Source: Streptomyces coelicoflavus
GTDB lineage: Bacteria; Actinomycetota; Actinomycetes; Streptomycetales; Streptomycetaceae
Reading direction: 5' to 3'
DNA: 64,000 bases
NCBI RefSeq assembly: GCF_003112555.1
Contig: NZ_BEWB01000014.1
Span: 1 to 64,000 of the forward strand
Below are positions 20,654 through 28,718 of the stretch, piece after piece. The stretch's first letter is position 1. Every line of letters starts with the position of its first letter. The position numbers and the translations under genes are program-made. A model generated the notes under the pieces. The model was not told the DNA's origin. It did not search any database and was given only the letters and a program-made list of their open reading frames with translations.

Positions 20654-21409
20654 TCAGAAGGTCCGCTTCAGGAGGCCGAGCAGGGCGTCCCAGTGGCGTT
20701 CCGCCGCCTTCTCGTCGTACGCGGAGGTGTCGGCCTGGGTGTAGCCGTGGTGCGCTCCCGGGTAGACCTCGCAGCGGTGGGTCACGCCCGCCCCGGTCAG
20801 CGCTGCCTCCAGACGCTCCTGCTGCTCGGCGGGCATGCCCGGGTCGTCGTCGGCATGGGCGAAGTACACCTCCCCGGTGAGGCGGCCGGCCACCAGGTGC
20901 GGGCTGTCCGGCGCCTCGGTCGCCAGGTTCCCGCCGTGGAAGCCGGCCGTCGCCGCGACCCGGTCGGGATACGCGCCGGCGGTACGCAGGGCGAGGGCGG
21001 CGCCCATGCAGTAACCGGCCACCGCGACCGGTCCGCCGGCCGCCTCCGGACGTCCGGCCAGCCACCGCAAATACGCGTCGGCGTCCCGTTCCACCTGATC
21101 GGGCGTGAGCGCCCGCATCATCGGGCCGAGGCGCTCGAAGATCCTCGGCCGGGAGGCCTGGTCGATGAACTCGGGCAGTTCCACGACCGGTGCCCGGCCC
21201 TCCCGGTACAGGACGTTGGGCACCGCCACGGTGTACCCGGCCCCGGCCAGCCGGTCGGCCATGGCGCGCAGGGACGGTCGCAGCCCGAAGCCGTCCATGT
21301 ACAGCAGCACCGCGGGGTGCGGTGCCCCGTCGGCCGGGTGCGTCAGATAGGCGTCGGCGGTGCCGTCGCCGGTGGGGATGTCGACGTCGGTTCCCTCTAC
21401 TGCGGTCAT
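20654..21409 (-). CDS. Dienelactone hydrolase family protein
   Basis: 251-residue alpha/beta hydrolase. The nucleophile elbow GYCMGA carries Cys at about residue 133, as in true dienelactone hydrolases; the acid is likely in HADDDPGMP and the His in GAHHGYTQ near 225. The N-terminal VLLYMDGFGLRP forms the oxyanion-side strand. Family members open lactones in catechol degradation. It lies between the phosphatase and Sua5/YciO genes on the same strand, with a short tandem repeat upstream. Confidence 0.9.
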   Translation of the reverse strand: MTAVEGTDVDIPTGDGTADAYLTHPADGAPHPAVLLYMDGFGLRPSLRAMADRLAGAGYTVAVPNVLYREGRAPVVELPEFIDQASRPRIFERLGPMMRALTPDQVERDADAYLRWLAGRPEAAGGPVAVAGYCMGAALALRTAGAYPDRVAATAGFHGGNLATEAPDSPHLVAGRLTGEVYFAHADDDPGMPAEQQERLEAALTGAGVTHRCEVYPGAHHGYTQADTSAYDEKAAERHWDALLGLLKRTF

Positions 21410-21427
21410 CCGGAGTTGCGCCCTTCC

Positions 21428-21483
21428 CTCGGTCTCTCGGTCTCTCGGTATCTCGGTCTGTCGGTCTCTCGGTTGCCCGGTCG
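21428..21483. repeat. 8-bp tandem repeat (CTCGGTCT, 7 copies)
   Basis: Seven consecutive 8-bp units (consensus CTCGGTCT; last two degenerate) in the spacer between the dienelactone hydrolase start and the Sua5/YciO stop. Confidence 0.9.
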
Positions 21484-21499
21484 TCCCGCGGACGGCCCG

Positions 21500-22120
21500 C
21501 TACTCGAACCGGGACGTGTCACCCGCGCCGCGCCGCACGATCTCCGCCTCGCCGTCGGAGAAGTCGACGACGGTGGTCGGCTCGGTGCCGCAGTCCCCGG
21601 AGTCGACGACGGCGTCCAGCACGTGGTCGAGCCGGTCCTTGATCTCCCAGCCCTGCGTCATCGGCTCCTCCTCGTCCGGCAGCAACAGCGTGCTGGACAG
21701 CAGCGGTTCACCGAGTTCGGCGAGCAGGGCCTGGGTGACGACGTGGTCGGGGATGCGCACGCCCACGGTCTTCTTCTTGGGGTGCTGGAGCATGCGCGGC
21801 ACCTCCCTCGTCGCCGGCAGGATGAAGGTGTAACTGCCGGGGGTCGACGCCTTGATCGCCCGGAACACGTCGTTGTCGATCTGCACGAACTGGCCCAGCT
21901 GCGCGAAGTCCTGGCAGACCAGCGTGAAGTGGTGCCGGCTGTCCAGGTTGCGGATCGACCGGATGCGGTCGACCCCGTCGCGGCTGCCCAGCCGGCAGCC
22001 CAGCGCGTAGCAGGAGTCCGTCGGGTACGCGATCAGCGCGCCGGAGCGGACGCTGTCGGCGACCTGGGCGATGCTGCGCGGCTGGGGGTTGTCGGGGTGC
22101 ACGTCGAAGTACTTCGCCAT
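21500..22120 (-). CDS. Sua5/YciO/YrdC family (L-threonylcarbamoyladenylate synthase-like) protein
   Basis: 206-residue cytoplasmic protein with the YrdC fold. Motifs: LIAYPTDSCYALGCR (substrate/ATP binding), KKKTVGVRIPDH and LLSSTLLL. The PTDS version and the 206-residue length are closer to YciO than to TsaC, so threonylcarbamoyl-AMP synthesis for tRNA t6A is possible but a divergent role is equally likely. No Sua5 C-terminal domain. Divergent from the PucR-like gene. Confidence 0.88.
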   Translation of the reverse strand: MAKYFDVHPDNPQPRSIAQVADSVRSGALIAYPTDSCYALGCRLGSRDGVDRIRSIRNLDSRHHFTLVCQDFAQLGQFVQIDNDVFRAIKASTPGSYTFILPATREVPRMLQHPKKKTVGVRIPDHVVTQALLAELGEPLLSSTLLLPDEEEPMTQGWEIKDRLDHVLDAVVDSGDCGTEPTTVVDFSDGEAEIVRRGAGDTSRFE

Positions 22121-22214
22121 TCACCGAGCTTATGCCCGTCCGGCCGCCCCGCCCGACAGGCCCGGCGGATCCCGCCGCCGGCTCCGCGACAGGCCCGGGC
22201 ACAGAGCCATGGGG

Positions 22215-22240
22215 TAACGTCCCCGACCTGGGCCGGGGAC
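22215..22240 (+). promoter_or_regulatory. Candidate promoter/operator of the PucR-like gene
   Basis: A TAACGT -10-like hexamer (22215-22220) overlaps an inverted repeat GTCCCCG/CGGGGAC (22219-22225, 22234-22240) just upstream of the ribosome binding site. The position suits autoregulation. Confidence 0.35.
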
Positions 22241-22265
22241 GAGGCGAGACGAGGAGAAGGCCGAC

Positions 22266-23795
22266 GTGGCGGGCCGAGAGGACGAGGAACGACAGCGGAC
22301 ATCCGGGGCCGGCGAGCATGCGGGATGGGCACGGGAACTGCTCGAGCACCTGCGGCCGGCCGGACGCGACCTGCACCGGGTCGTGGCCTGGCTCGCCGGC
22401 ACCGCGCACGCGACGGTCTCGTTGCAGGACGGCACCGGCCGGCTGCTGGCCGGCACACGCCTGCCGCTGGACAAGGGCCTGGTCGCCGACGTCACCTCCG
22501 GCCGGATCGCGTCGGCCGCGCTGGAGGACCGGGGCCGCCATCTGCGGCTCGTCCCCGTGGCGAGGTCCCACCCGGCGCGGGCCGCCGTCCTCGCGGTGGC
22601 ACGCGCCACACCGTTCGACCGGCGCGTTGCCGACATCGTCGCGCACACCGCCCAGGTGATGGAGCTGCTGCTGGCCGGCCACGAGTCGACCGCGGCCGGG
22701 AACCGGCTGCGGCGGGCCACCGCCGACCTGCGCCTGGCCATCCTGCAACTGCTGATGGTGGAGGACACGGTCTCCGCCCGGCGCGTCGCCGCCGGACTCT
22801 GGCCGGGCCTCCTCGACACCGACACGGCCTGCGTGTACGTCGTGGAGAGCAGCCCCGCCGAACGGGACCGCCTGGCCGAGGAGTGCGTGTCGGCGACGGA
22901 GGAACAGGCCCTGGTCGTACGGTGCCCGGCGGTGGACGGGCACGTGATCGTCCTCGCCCCGCACGACACGGCCGGGGAGGAACTGCGCTCGCTCGTCGGC
23001 CACCGTCCCGGCGTCTTCCTCGGCGGCAGCGCCCCGCAGGGCCTCGCCCGTACCGCGGCCGCCTACGGCCAGGCCGTCAGCGCCCTCGCCGTGGCCCGGT
23101 TCCATCCGCAGAAGGCGGCCCTGTACGCCGAGCGGACCCGGCCCGAGCGGCTGATGGACCCGGCGGAGCTGCACGACTGGACGGCCGGCGTGCTGAGCCC
23201 GCTCGACACCCTGCCGCACCACACGCGTGCCGAGCTGCTGGCCACCACCCGGCTCGGCCTGGAGTTCACCGCCGTCAACACGGCGAAGGTGCTCGGCGTC
23301 AGCCGCAACACGGTCCGCGCCCGCATGGACCGGGTCGAGTCGCTGCTGCGCACGGACTTCGCCGACCTGACCGTCCGGGCCGCCGTCCACCTCGCCCTGA
23401 ACTCACAGGTGGGGCTCGCCGAACCCCCGCCCGGCGCCGGCGCACGAACCGGAGCCGCCCGGCTCACCGGCCTGCTGTCCGGGCCCGCGCTGCGCACCTG
23501 GGCCGTCGATCTGCTCGGCCGGCTAGACCCGGACGGCCGGGACCTGCGGCGCACCCTGCGCACCTGGATCGCCGCCGGCGGCAACGCCGAGCGCGCCGCG
23601 CAGAAACTCGGCATGCACGCGCAGACCGTCCGCGAGCACGTCCGCAGCGCCGAGCCCGTCCTCGAACGCGAGCTGCTCGCCGCCGGCAGCGACCTGTACG
23701 AGGTCGTGCTGGCCCACCTGGCGACCGGTGACCTCGACCAGCCGCTCCTGCACGGGACGAAACCGGGCCATCCGGACTCACCTGTGCACGACTGA
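22266..23795 (+). CDS. PucR/CdaR-type transcriptional regulator
   Basis: 509 residues. A sensory N-terminal half (about 25-200, GAF-like: VAWLAGTAHATVSLQDG, LRLVPVARSHP) is followed by a GGDEF-like region and two helix-turn-helix segments of the PucR C-terminal type: FTAVNTAKVLGVSRNTVRARMDR (read in parts) at about 335-360 and GNAERAAQKLGMHAQTVREHV near 440. Two such HTH repeats in one protein are unusual. GTG start with GAGGAGAAGG upstream. Target genes unknown; possibly autoregulatory. A strong hairpin follows the gene. Confidence 0.85.
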   Translation: MAGREDEERQRTSGAGEHAGWARELLEHLRPAGRDLHRVVAWLAGTAHATVSLQDGTGRLLAGTRLPLDKGLVADVTSGRIASAALEDRGRHLRLVPVARSHPARAAVLAVARATPFDRRVADIVAHTAQVMELLLAGHESTAAGNRLRRATADLRLAILQLLMVEDTVSARRVAAGLWPGLLDTDTACVYVVESSPAERDRLAEECVSATEEQALVVRCPAVDGHVIVLAPHDTAGEELRSLVGHRPGVFLGGSAPQGLARTAAAYGQAVSALAVARFHPQKAALYAERTRPERLMDPAELHDWTAGVLSPLDTLPHHTRAELLATTRLGLEFTAVNTAKVLGVSRNTVRARMDRVESLLRTDFADLTVRAAVHLALNSQVGLAEPPPGAGARTGAARLTGLLSGPALRTWAVDLLGRLDPDGRDLRRTLRTWIAAGGNAERAAQKLGMHAQTVREHVRSAEPVLERELLAAGSDLYEVVLAHLATGDLDQPLLHGTKPGHPDSPVHD

Positions 23796-23865
23796 GTCCT
23801 TCGGGCCCGGCAGCGGGCATCGGCACGATTCACAACGGCGGAGCCGTCCACGTAGGTTCGACGGG

Positions 23866-23906
23866 CAGGGGGCACGACCGGAACGGGGGACCGGTCGCGC
23901 CCCCTG
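23866..23906. terminator. Bidirectional hairpin terminator
   Basis: CAGGGGGC-a-CGACCGG and CCGGTCG-c-GCCCCCTG form a 16-position stem with one mismatch and a 9-nt loop, between the convergent PucR-like and alcohol dehydrogenase genes. Confidence 0.85.
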
Positions 23907-23915
23907 GGGCCGGTG

Positions 23916-24956
23916 TCAGCCGTGGGGCAGGATCACCGCGCGCCCGTTGACCCTGCCCTCGTGGAGCCGCTCGTAGGCGAGCGGGGCGTCGTCGAGGGAG
24001 TACGTCTCGGTGTGCACCGAGACGGCACCGGAGCGGGCCAGGTTCAGCACCTCGATCAGCTCGCTGCGGCTGCCCCAGTACGGCGCGTTGACCGACACCT
24101 CGAACGGCAGCACGCCGAAGCCGACGGGCAGCGAGCCGCCACCGATGCCGACCAGCGTGACATCGCCCTCGACGGCCGCGACGGCCCCGGCGGTCCGCAC
24201 GGTGGGAGCGGCGCCCACGAAGTCGAACACCGCCTCGGCGCCGAGACCGCCGGTGAGCTCGCGCACCGCGTCCGCGGCCTTCGCGTCCGACAGCACCGCC
24301 TCGTGCGCGCCCACCGCGCGGGCCAGGCACAGCTTCTCCTCGCTGACGTCCAGGGCGACGACCCGGGCGGACGTCAGGGCGCGCAGCAGCTGGATCGCGA
24401 CGTGGCCGAGACCGCCCGTGCCGATGACCACCGCCGTCGAACCGGGGACCAGCTTGGGCAGCGACCGCTTGATCGCGTGGTACGGCGTCAGCCCGGCGTC
24501 GGTCAGCGGCACCGCCGCCACCGGGTCGAGCCCGTCCAGCGGGACCAGGTGCCGGGGGTCGTCGATCAGCAGGTACTCCGCCATCGAGCCCGGCCGGCCG
24601 AGCCCCGGCGGGCGGATGCCCAGCTCGTCGGCGCGCAGGCAGTAGTTCTCCTTGCCCTCGGCGCACTTGGCGCAGGTGCCGCAGCCCCAGGGCCCGTACA
24701 CGGCGACCGCGTCGCCCTCGGCGACACCGGTCACCCCGGCGCCGAGCGCGGCCACGGTGCCGACGCCCTCGTGGCCGAGCGTGAGCGGCAGCTCGTACGG
24801 GAAGCCCTCGGCGGGCCAGCCCATCACCGCGATGTCGGAGTGGCAGACGCCGGCGGCGGTCACCTTCAGCAGCACCTGGCCGGGGCCGGGTTCCGGATCG
24901 GGGACGGTGACGACCTCGGGCGGGGCCCCGATGGTGCGGTACTGCAGTGCCTTCAT
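23916..24956 (-). CDS. Zinc-dependent NAD(P) alcohol dehydrogenase
   Basis: 346-residue MDR-family dehydrogenase. Catalytic zinc ligands lie in AGVCHSD and GHEGVG, and the structural zinc Cys cluster in GCGTCAKCAEGKENYC (four Cys). The Rossmann motif GTGGLGH is near residue 180, followed by Asp in VVALDVS, which favours NAD over NADP. Third gene of the TetR-SDR-ADH operon, 47 bp after the SDR gene. Probably interconverts alcohols and aldehydes or ketones; the substrate is unknown. Confidence 0.94.
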   Translation of the reverse strand: MKALQYRTIGAPPEVVTVPDPEPGPGQVLLKVTAAGVCHSDIAVMGWPAEGFPYELPLTLGHEGVGTVAALGAGVTGVAEGDAVAVYGPWGCGTCAKCAEGKENYCLRADELGIRPPGLGRPGSMAEYLLIDDPRHLVPLDGLDPVAAVPLTDAGLTPYHAIKRSLPKLVPGSTAVVIGTGGLGHVAIQLLRALTSARVVALDVSEEKLCLARAVGAHEAVLSDAKAADAVRELTGGLGAEAVFDFVGAAPTVRTAGAVAAVEGDVTLVGIGGGSLPVGFGVLPFEVSVNAPYWGSRSELIEVLNLARSGAVSVHTETYSLDDAPLAYERLHEGRVNGRAVILPHG

Positions 24957-25003
24957 GACCGAACTCCTTTGTTCTCTCTCCCCCCGGGACGGGTGACCGG
25001 TGG

Positions 25004-25795
25004 TCAGACGGCGGTGTAGGCGCCGTCGACCAGGTGGTAGCTGCCGGCGACGAAGGACGCGCGGTCCGACAGCAGGAAGGCGATCAGCTCGGCGACCTCC
25101 TCGGAACGCCCGAGCCGGCCGGCCGGGTGCAGGGCGACCAGGCCCTTGTAGGCGGCCTCGTCCATGGTCTTCAGCAGCGGCGTGTCGATGAAGCCCGGAC
25201 CGACCGCGTTGATCCGGACGCCCTGGGCGGCGTACTCGGCCGCGGCAGCCTTGGTCAGTCCGACCACGCCGTGCTTGGCGGCGACGTAGGCGGGGGAGCC
25301 GGCGAAGCCGACCGAGCCGAGGATGGAGGCGACGTTGACGATCGAGCCGCCCCGGCCGCCGGCCAGCATGGCGGGCAGCTCGTAGCGCATCGAGTAGAAG
25401 ACGCCGTCGAGGTTGGTGTGCACGACGCGCTGGTAGGCGTCGACGTCGTACTCGCCGGTCGGTGCGCTGGGGCCGCCGATGCCGGCGTTGTTCACGGCGA
25501 GGTCCAGGCCGCCGTACGTGTCGACGGTGAACCGGACGGCCGCCTCGACGGACTCCGGGCGGGTCACGTCCAGCTCGACGGCGGCGGCGCGCACGCCCTG
25601 CGCAGTGAGCTCGGCGGCGGCCTTCTCGGCGCCCTCGGCGTTGAAGTCGGCGACGACGACGTTCGCGCCGCCGGCACCGAGCCGGCGGGCGGTGGCCAGG
25701 CCGATGCCGGAGGCGGCGCCGGTGACGAGGGCGGTACGGCCGGCGAACTCGGCGGCGTACTCGGTGGTGGCGGGGGTGTTTCCGGTGGTGCTCAT
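25004..25795 (-). CDS. Short-chain dehydrogenase/reductase
   Basis: 263-residue classical SDR. Cofactor motif TGAASGIG, Asp in VVVADFN (NAD preference), NNAG, and catalytic Ser, Tyr and Lys in the ASILGS / YVAAKHG region, then PGFIDTPL. Second gene of the TetR operon, 10 bp after the regulator stop. SDR and zinc ADH side by side suggest two-step oxidation of a small alcohol or ketone. Confidence 0.94.
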   Translation of the reverse strand: MSTTGNTPATTEYAAEFAGRTALVTGAASGIGLATARRLGAGGANVVVADFNAEGAEKAAAELTAQGVRAAAVELDVTRPESVEAAVRFTVDTYGGLDLAVNNAGIGGPSAPTGEYDVDAYQRVVHTNLDGVFYSMRYELPAMLAGGRGGSIVNVASILGSVGFAGSPAYVAAKHGVVGLTKAAAAEYAAQGVRINAVGPGFIDTPLLKTMDEAAYKGLVALHPAGRLGRSEEVAELIAFLLSDRASFVAGSYHLVDGAYTAV

Positions 25796-25805
25796 GGTGC
25801 TGTTC

Positions 25806-26483
25806 TCACTCTTCGGTGGTGCTGTCGGGGGTCGCGGCCGCGGCCTCCGAGGTCAGGGCGTCGTAGGCCCGCTCCACGAGGGCGGCGAGGTCTGCGGCTC
25901 CCGAGTCCCCCTCGTCGCCGCGCGCCCACAGGCGCAGGGCGGCGATCAGGACTCCGGCGGCTGCGTCGACGACGGCGGCCGGGCGCACGTCCCGGGCGTC
26001 GTCGCTGCCGAGCCGGCCGGCGACGATGCGGATCGACTCCTCCTGGGCGTCGACCCGGATGCGCTGGTAGGCGGCGAACAGCTCGGGCTCGGTGTCCGCC
26101 AGGGCCAGCAGGCGGCGCATCCGGGGACGCACGTGCCAGGCCGGGTCCTCCCGGTCGGCCAGCCAGTCCCGCACGGCCCTGCGGTAGGCGAGCAGGGGCG
26201 GCTCGCCGGCGGGGCGGGACCGCAGCAGCGCGTTGATCCGGTCGCCGTCCCGGCGGACGAAGTCGAGCGCCGCGTCCTCCTTGCCGGCGAAGTGCCGGCT
26301 GAACGTCCGCCGCGTGACGTCCGCGCGCTCGGCGATCGCCTCCACCGTGGTCGCCGCCGGCCCGCGCTCCAGGATCAGGTCGCAGGCGGCGGTGGCCAGC
26401 GCGTCACGGGTCTGCCGCGCCTTGCGCTGTCGCCGGTCCTCGGTGGGGTCCTCGGCGGTCCGGGAGGGCTTCGTTGCCGTCAT
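25806..26483 (-). CDS. TetR family regulator of the SDR-ADH operon
   Basis: 225 residues from ATG 26483. N-terminal HTH at about 25-70 (ALATAACDLILERG, TTVEAIAERADVTRRTFSRHF) with helical C-terminal domain. GGAGGT abuts the ATG too closely for a good Shine-Dalgarno site; a GTG at 26522 in frame would extend the protein by 13 residues but overlaps the operator palindrome. First gene of the operon with SDR and ADH, and immediately upstream of its start is the palindrome and direct-repeat array 26507-26565, so autoregulation is likely. Confidence 0.92.
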   Translation of the reverse strand: MTATKPSRTAEDPTEDRRQRKARQTRDALATAACDLILERGPAATTVEAIAERADVTRRTFSRHFAGKEDAALDFVRRDGDRINALLRSRPAGEPPLLAYRRAVRDWLADREDPAWHVRPRMRRLLALADTEPELFAAYQRIRVDAQEESIRIVAGRLGSDDARDVRPAAVVDAAAGVLIAALRLWARGDEGDSGAADLAALVERAYDALTSEAAAATPDSTTEE

Positions 26484-26506
26484 ACCTCCGACCGTACACC
26501 TAGAAA

Positions 26507-26565
26507 TGTCCCAATGGGACACATGACCCGTTGAGACACATCACCCGCTGGGACACCAGACGCCC
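26507..26565. promoter_or_regulatory. Operator array: palindrome plus three 17-bp direct repeats
   Basis: TGTCCC-aat-GGGACA (26507-26521) is a perfect 6-bp-arm palindrome. Its right half begins a set of three 17-bp direct repeats (26515-26531, 26532-26548, 26549-26565) with core TGGGACACATGACCCGT; GGGACA-type half-sites thus recur every 17 bp. It lies directly upstream of the TetR start and may also affect the divergent GNAT gene. Confidence 0.75.
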
Positions 26566-26692
26566 GGCCCGATCGTCGTACGGCGCGGCTCCCCCCGCGT
26601 GCCACAGGCGCAGCGCGCGCCGAGGCGACCGCCTGCGAGGAGTGACGGAAGCCGCCGCCGACTTCGCTGGCTGCAGCGGTTCTGCGGACGAT

Positions 26693-26698
26693 TACAGT
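26693..26698 (+). promoter_or_regulatory. Candidate -10 element for a leaderless GNAT transcript
   Basis: TACAGT ends 7 nt before the ATG at 26705, with no ribosome binding site, as is common for leaderless streptomycete mRNAs. No good -35 seen. Confidence 0.35.
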
Positions 26699-26704
26699 GG
26701 CGCA

Positions 26705-27253
26705 ATGATCGAAGGCAGGTTGGTGAGGCTGCGTGCGCTGCGTTCCGAAGATGCGGAGCACCATCTTCGGTGGCGCAACGATCCGGAAGTGGTGCGCTGG
26801 GCCACGGCCGGCGATCCGTGCTTCGGCCCGGTTACGGCGGAGGCGGTCGGTCTCGGCTTCGAGACCATGCTGCGTCTGAATCCGAGGGAGTCGGCCGTGT
26901 TCACGGTCGAGGACCTGGTGGGCGGAACCGTGATCGGCATGGCCGACTACCGGGACTTGGACCCGTACGTCGGGGTGGCCACGCTGGGAGTGACTGTCGG
27001 CGAGCGGGAGTTCTGGGGCCGTGGCCACGGCAGTGACGCGCTGCGGCTGCTCGTGGACCATCTGTTCGGCGCGTACGGCCTGAGCCGGCTGGAGCTGGAC
27101 ACCTGGAGCGGCAACGAGCGCGCCGTGCGCGCCTTCACCGGGTTGGGTTTCCGTGAGGAGGGTCGCCGCCGGTCGGCCGTGCTGCTGGACGGGAAGCGCT
27201 ACGACAGCGTGCTGTTCGGGATGCTCCGCGAGGAATGGGCGAACCCCGCATGA
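26705..27253 (+). CDS. GNAT family N-acetyltransferase (RimJ/RimL-like)
   Basis: 182 residues with the GNAT fold of the RimJ/RimL group: LVRLRALRSEDAEHH at the start, VFTVEDLVGG strands, acetyl-CoA loop REFWGRGHGSDALR (R-x-x-G-x-G type) near 110, and the terminal FTGLGFREEGRRRSAVLLDGK in pieces. Start at ATG 26705, preceded by a TACAGT -10 and no ribosome site. The upstream frame is not conserved-looking. Substrate unknown (protein N-termini or small amines). Confidence 0.88.
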   Translation: MIEGRLVRLRALRSEDAEHHLRWRNDPEVVRWATAGDPCFGPVTAEAVGLGFETMLRLNPRESAVFTVEDLVGGTVIGMADYRDLDPYVGVATLGVTVGEREFWGRGHGSDALRLLVDHLFGAYGLSRLELDTWSGNERAVRAFTGLGFREEGRRRSAVLLDGKRYDSVLFGMLREEWANPA

Positions 27254-27499
27254 CGGCGTAGACGATCTCCGCGGGCGGTCCGAGGACGCACGGACGAGGC
27301 GTCCGAGATCATTGTGCTGCTCCGCCAGGTCACCCGGATCCTGGCCGAGAGCACCTCGACAGTCCACAGGTCCCCGTGCGGCCGCGCGGGCGCTCGGCGG
27401 TCACCGCCCGACCGGTGAACGGGGCCGGCTGCCGCCGACCCGGTGAAAAGCGTCGCGTGTGCCGATCGGAGACCCCGGACGCGGGGGAGCAATGGGAGT

Positions 27500-27823
27500 A
27501 TGACCAGTTCAGCGTTTCATCGCACGATCATTCTGCCCGCCCCCGTGTGCCGTCAGGCCGCACAGCACCTGGAGCAGGCGGTGCACAAGGCCATCGACGG
27601 CGCCGCCACGCCGTGGCGCGCCTTCCGCGGCGCCGACGGTGACGACTTCGCGTTCTCCGTCCCGGTCGTCGAGCAGGCGGCTGGCTGTCTGCTGGTGCTG
27701 GCCGCCGAGAGCGCCCAGAGCCTGCGGCCCTCCGCGCTGCGCGCCCTGATCACCGTCGCGCTGCACCTGCGGGACGCGGCCGAGGCGGTCCGCCGCCCCG
27801 CCGTCCCCAGCCCGGCCTGGTGA
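27500..27823 (+). CDS. Small hypothetical protein
   Basis: 107 residues from ATG 27500 with GGAG just upstream. The protein has a hydrophobic C-terminal half (VEQAAGCLLVLAAESAQSLR, LRALITVALHL) but no clear membrane helix. Third-position GC bias supports coding. A perfect 15-bp hairpin begins right at its stop codon, which also supports a real transcript. I do not recognise a family. Confidence 0.6.
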   Translation: MTSSAFHRTIILPAPVCRQAAQHLEQAVHKAIDGAATPWRAFRGADGDDFAFSVPVVEQAAGCLLVLAAESAQSLRPSALRALITVALHLRDAAEAVRRPAVPSPAW

Positions 27824-27859
27824 GCACGGCCCGCGCGGGGAAGACCGCGCGGGCCGTGC
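27824..27859 (+). terminator. Hairpin terminator after the 27500 gene
   Basis: Perfect 15-bp stem (GCACGGCCCGCGCGG / CCGCGCGGGCCGTGC) with loop GGAAGA, starting right at the stop codon. Confidence 0.85.
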
Positions 27860-27864
27860 AGCAT

Positions 27865-27901
27865 CACGTGCGGAAAACCCCGTGCTCCGGGACCGCACGT
27901 G
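27865..27901. promoter_or_regulatory. Inverted repeat upstream of the mycothiol-dependent isomerase-family gene
   Basis: CACGTGCGG at 27865-27873 and CCGCACGTG at 27893-27901 form perfect 9-bp arms 19 nt apart, ending 16 bp before the ATG at 27918. Each arm contains CACGTG, itself palindromic. It could be a paired operator. Confidence 0.45.
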
Positions 27902-27917
27902 TGTTTGGCTCGGCGCC

Positions 27918-28685
27918 ATGGAGTACTCCCGATTCCTCGACTGCCTCGCGGCCGACCACGACCGGCTGCGGGCCCTGGTCGAGACCCACGCCGACGCCCC
28001 GGTGCCGACCTGCCCCGGCTGGACCGTCGCCGATCTCACCCGCCACGTCGGCGAGGTCTACCTGCACAAGGCCGCCGCCATGCGCGACGGGGCCGAGCCC
28101 GAGCCCTGGCCGCCGAAGGAGTTCGCCGACGAGGCGCCGACGGCGCTGCTCGACCGGGGCTACACCGAGCTGCGCGCCGAGTTCGCCACCCGCGCCCCCG
28201 AGGACCCGGCAGGAAGCTGGTACGGCCCCGACCAGAGCGTCGGCTTCTGGATCCGGCGGATGGCGCAGGAGACCGTCGTCCACCGCATCGACGCCGAACT
28301 CGCCACCGGGCGACCCGTCTCCGCCGTACCGGACGACCTCGCGGTGGACGGCGTCGACGAACTGCTCAAGGTGTTCGCCGCGTACTCCGTGGCCGAGTGG
28401 GGCGACTACTTCACCGAGATCCTGGACGGGTCGCCGGGGCGTACGTTCCTGGTGCGGGCCGGCGACGACGCGGCGTGGCGGGTGCGGACCGGTCCCGGCG
28501 AGTTCACCGTCACGGACGGCGCGGGCGACGGCACGGCCGACGTGACGCTGAGCGGCCCCCCGCAGGGCGTGCTGAGGTCGCTGTGGAACCGGGCGGGCGA
28601 CGGCGGGGACGACGGCGTGAGTGTCGAGGGTGCTCCCGAGGCCGTGGCGGAGCTGCGGCGCTGCCTCGTCGAAGCGACCCAGTGA
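27918..28685 (+). CDS. Maleylpyruvate isomerase family mycothiol-dependent protein
   Basis: 255 residues of the DinB-like metalloenzyme group that uses mycothiol, the actinobacterial thiol. An N-terminal four-helix part (1-150) contains the hallmark PTCPGWTVADLTRHVGEVY with a metal-ligand His and the QETVVHRIDAE motif with Glu and His; the C-terminal region (160-250) is the MDMPI_C domain (ADVTLSGPPQGVL). ATG 27918 chosen over an upstream ATG because conserved sequence begins there. Exact reaction not predictable: isomerase, transferase or detoxification. Confidence 0.9.
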   Translation: MEYSRFLDCLAADHDRLRALVETHADAPVPTCPGWTVADLTRHVGEVYLHKAAAMRDGAEPEPWPPKEFADEAPTALLDRGYTELRAEFATRAPEDPAGSWYGPDQSVGFWIRRMAQETVVHRIDAELATGRPVSAVPDDLAVDGVDELLKVFAAYSVAEWGDYFTEILDGSPGRTFLVRAGDDAAWRVRTGPGEFTVTDGAGDGTADVTLSGPPQGVLRSLWNRAGDGGDDGVSVEGAPEAVAELRRCLVEATQ

Positions 28686-28718
28686 CCGGGCGCCGGCCGG
28701 AGGCGGCGGGCGCGGGCG

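Noticed and set aside
27254..27499. Hints of a gene between the GNAT and the 107-residue protein
   Set aside because: No frame with good start, length and codon bias; 246 bp with no clear signal apart from the downstream ribosome site.
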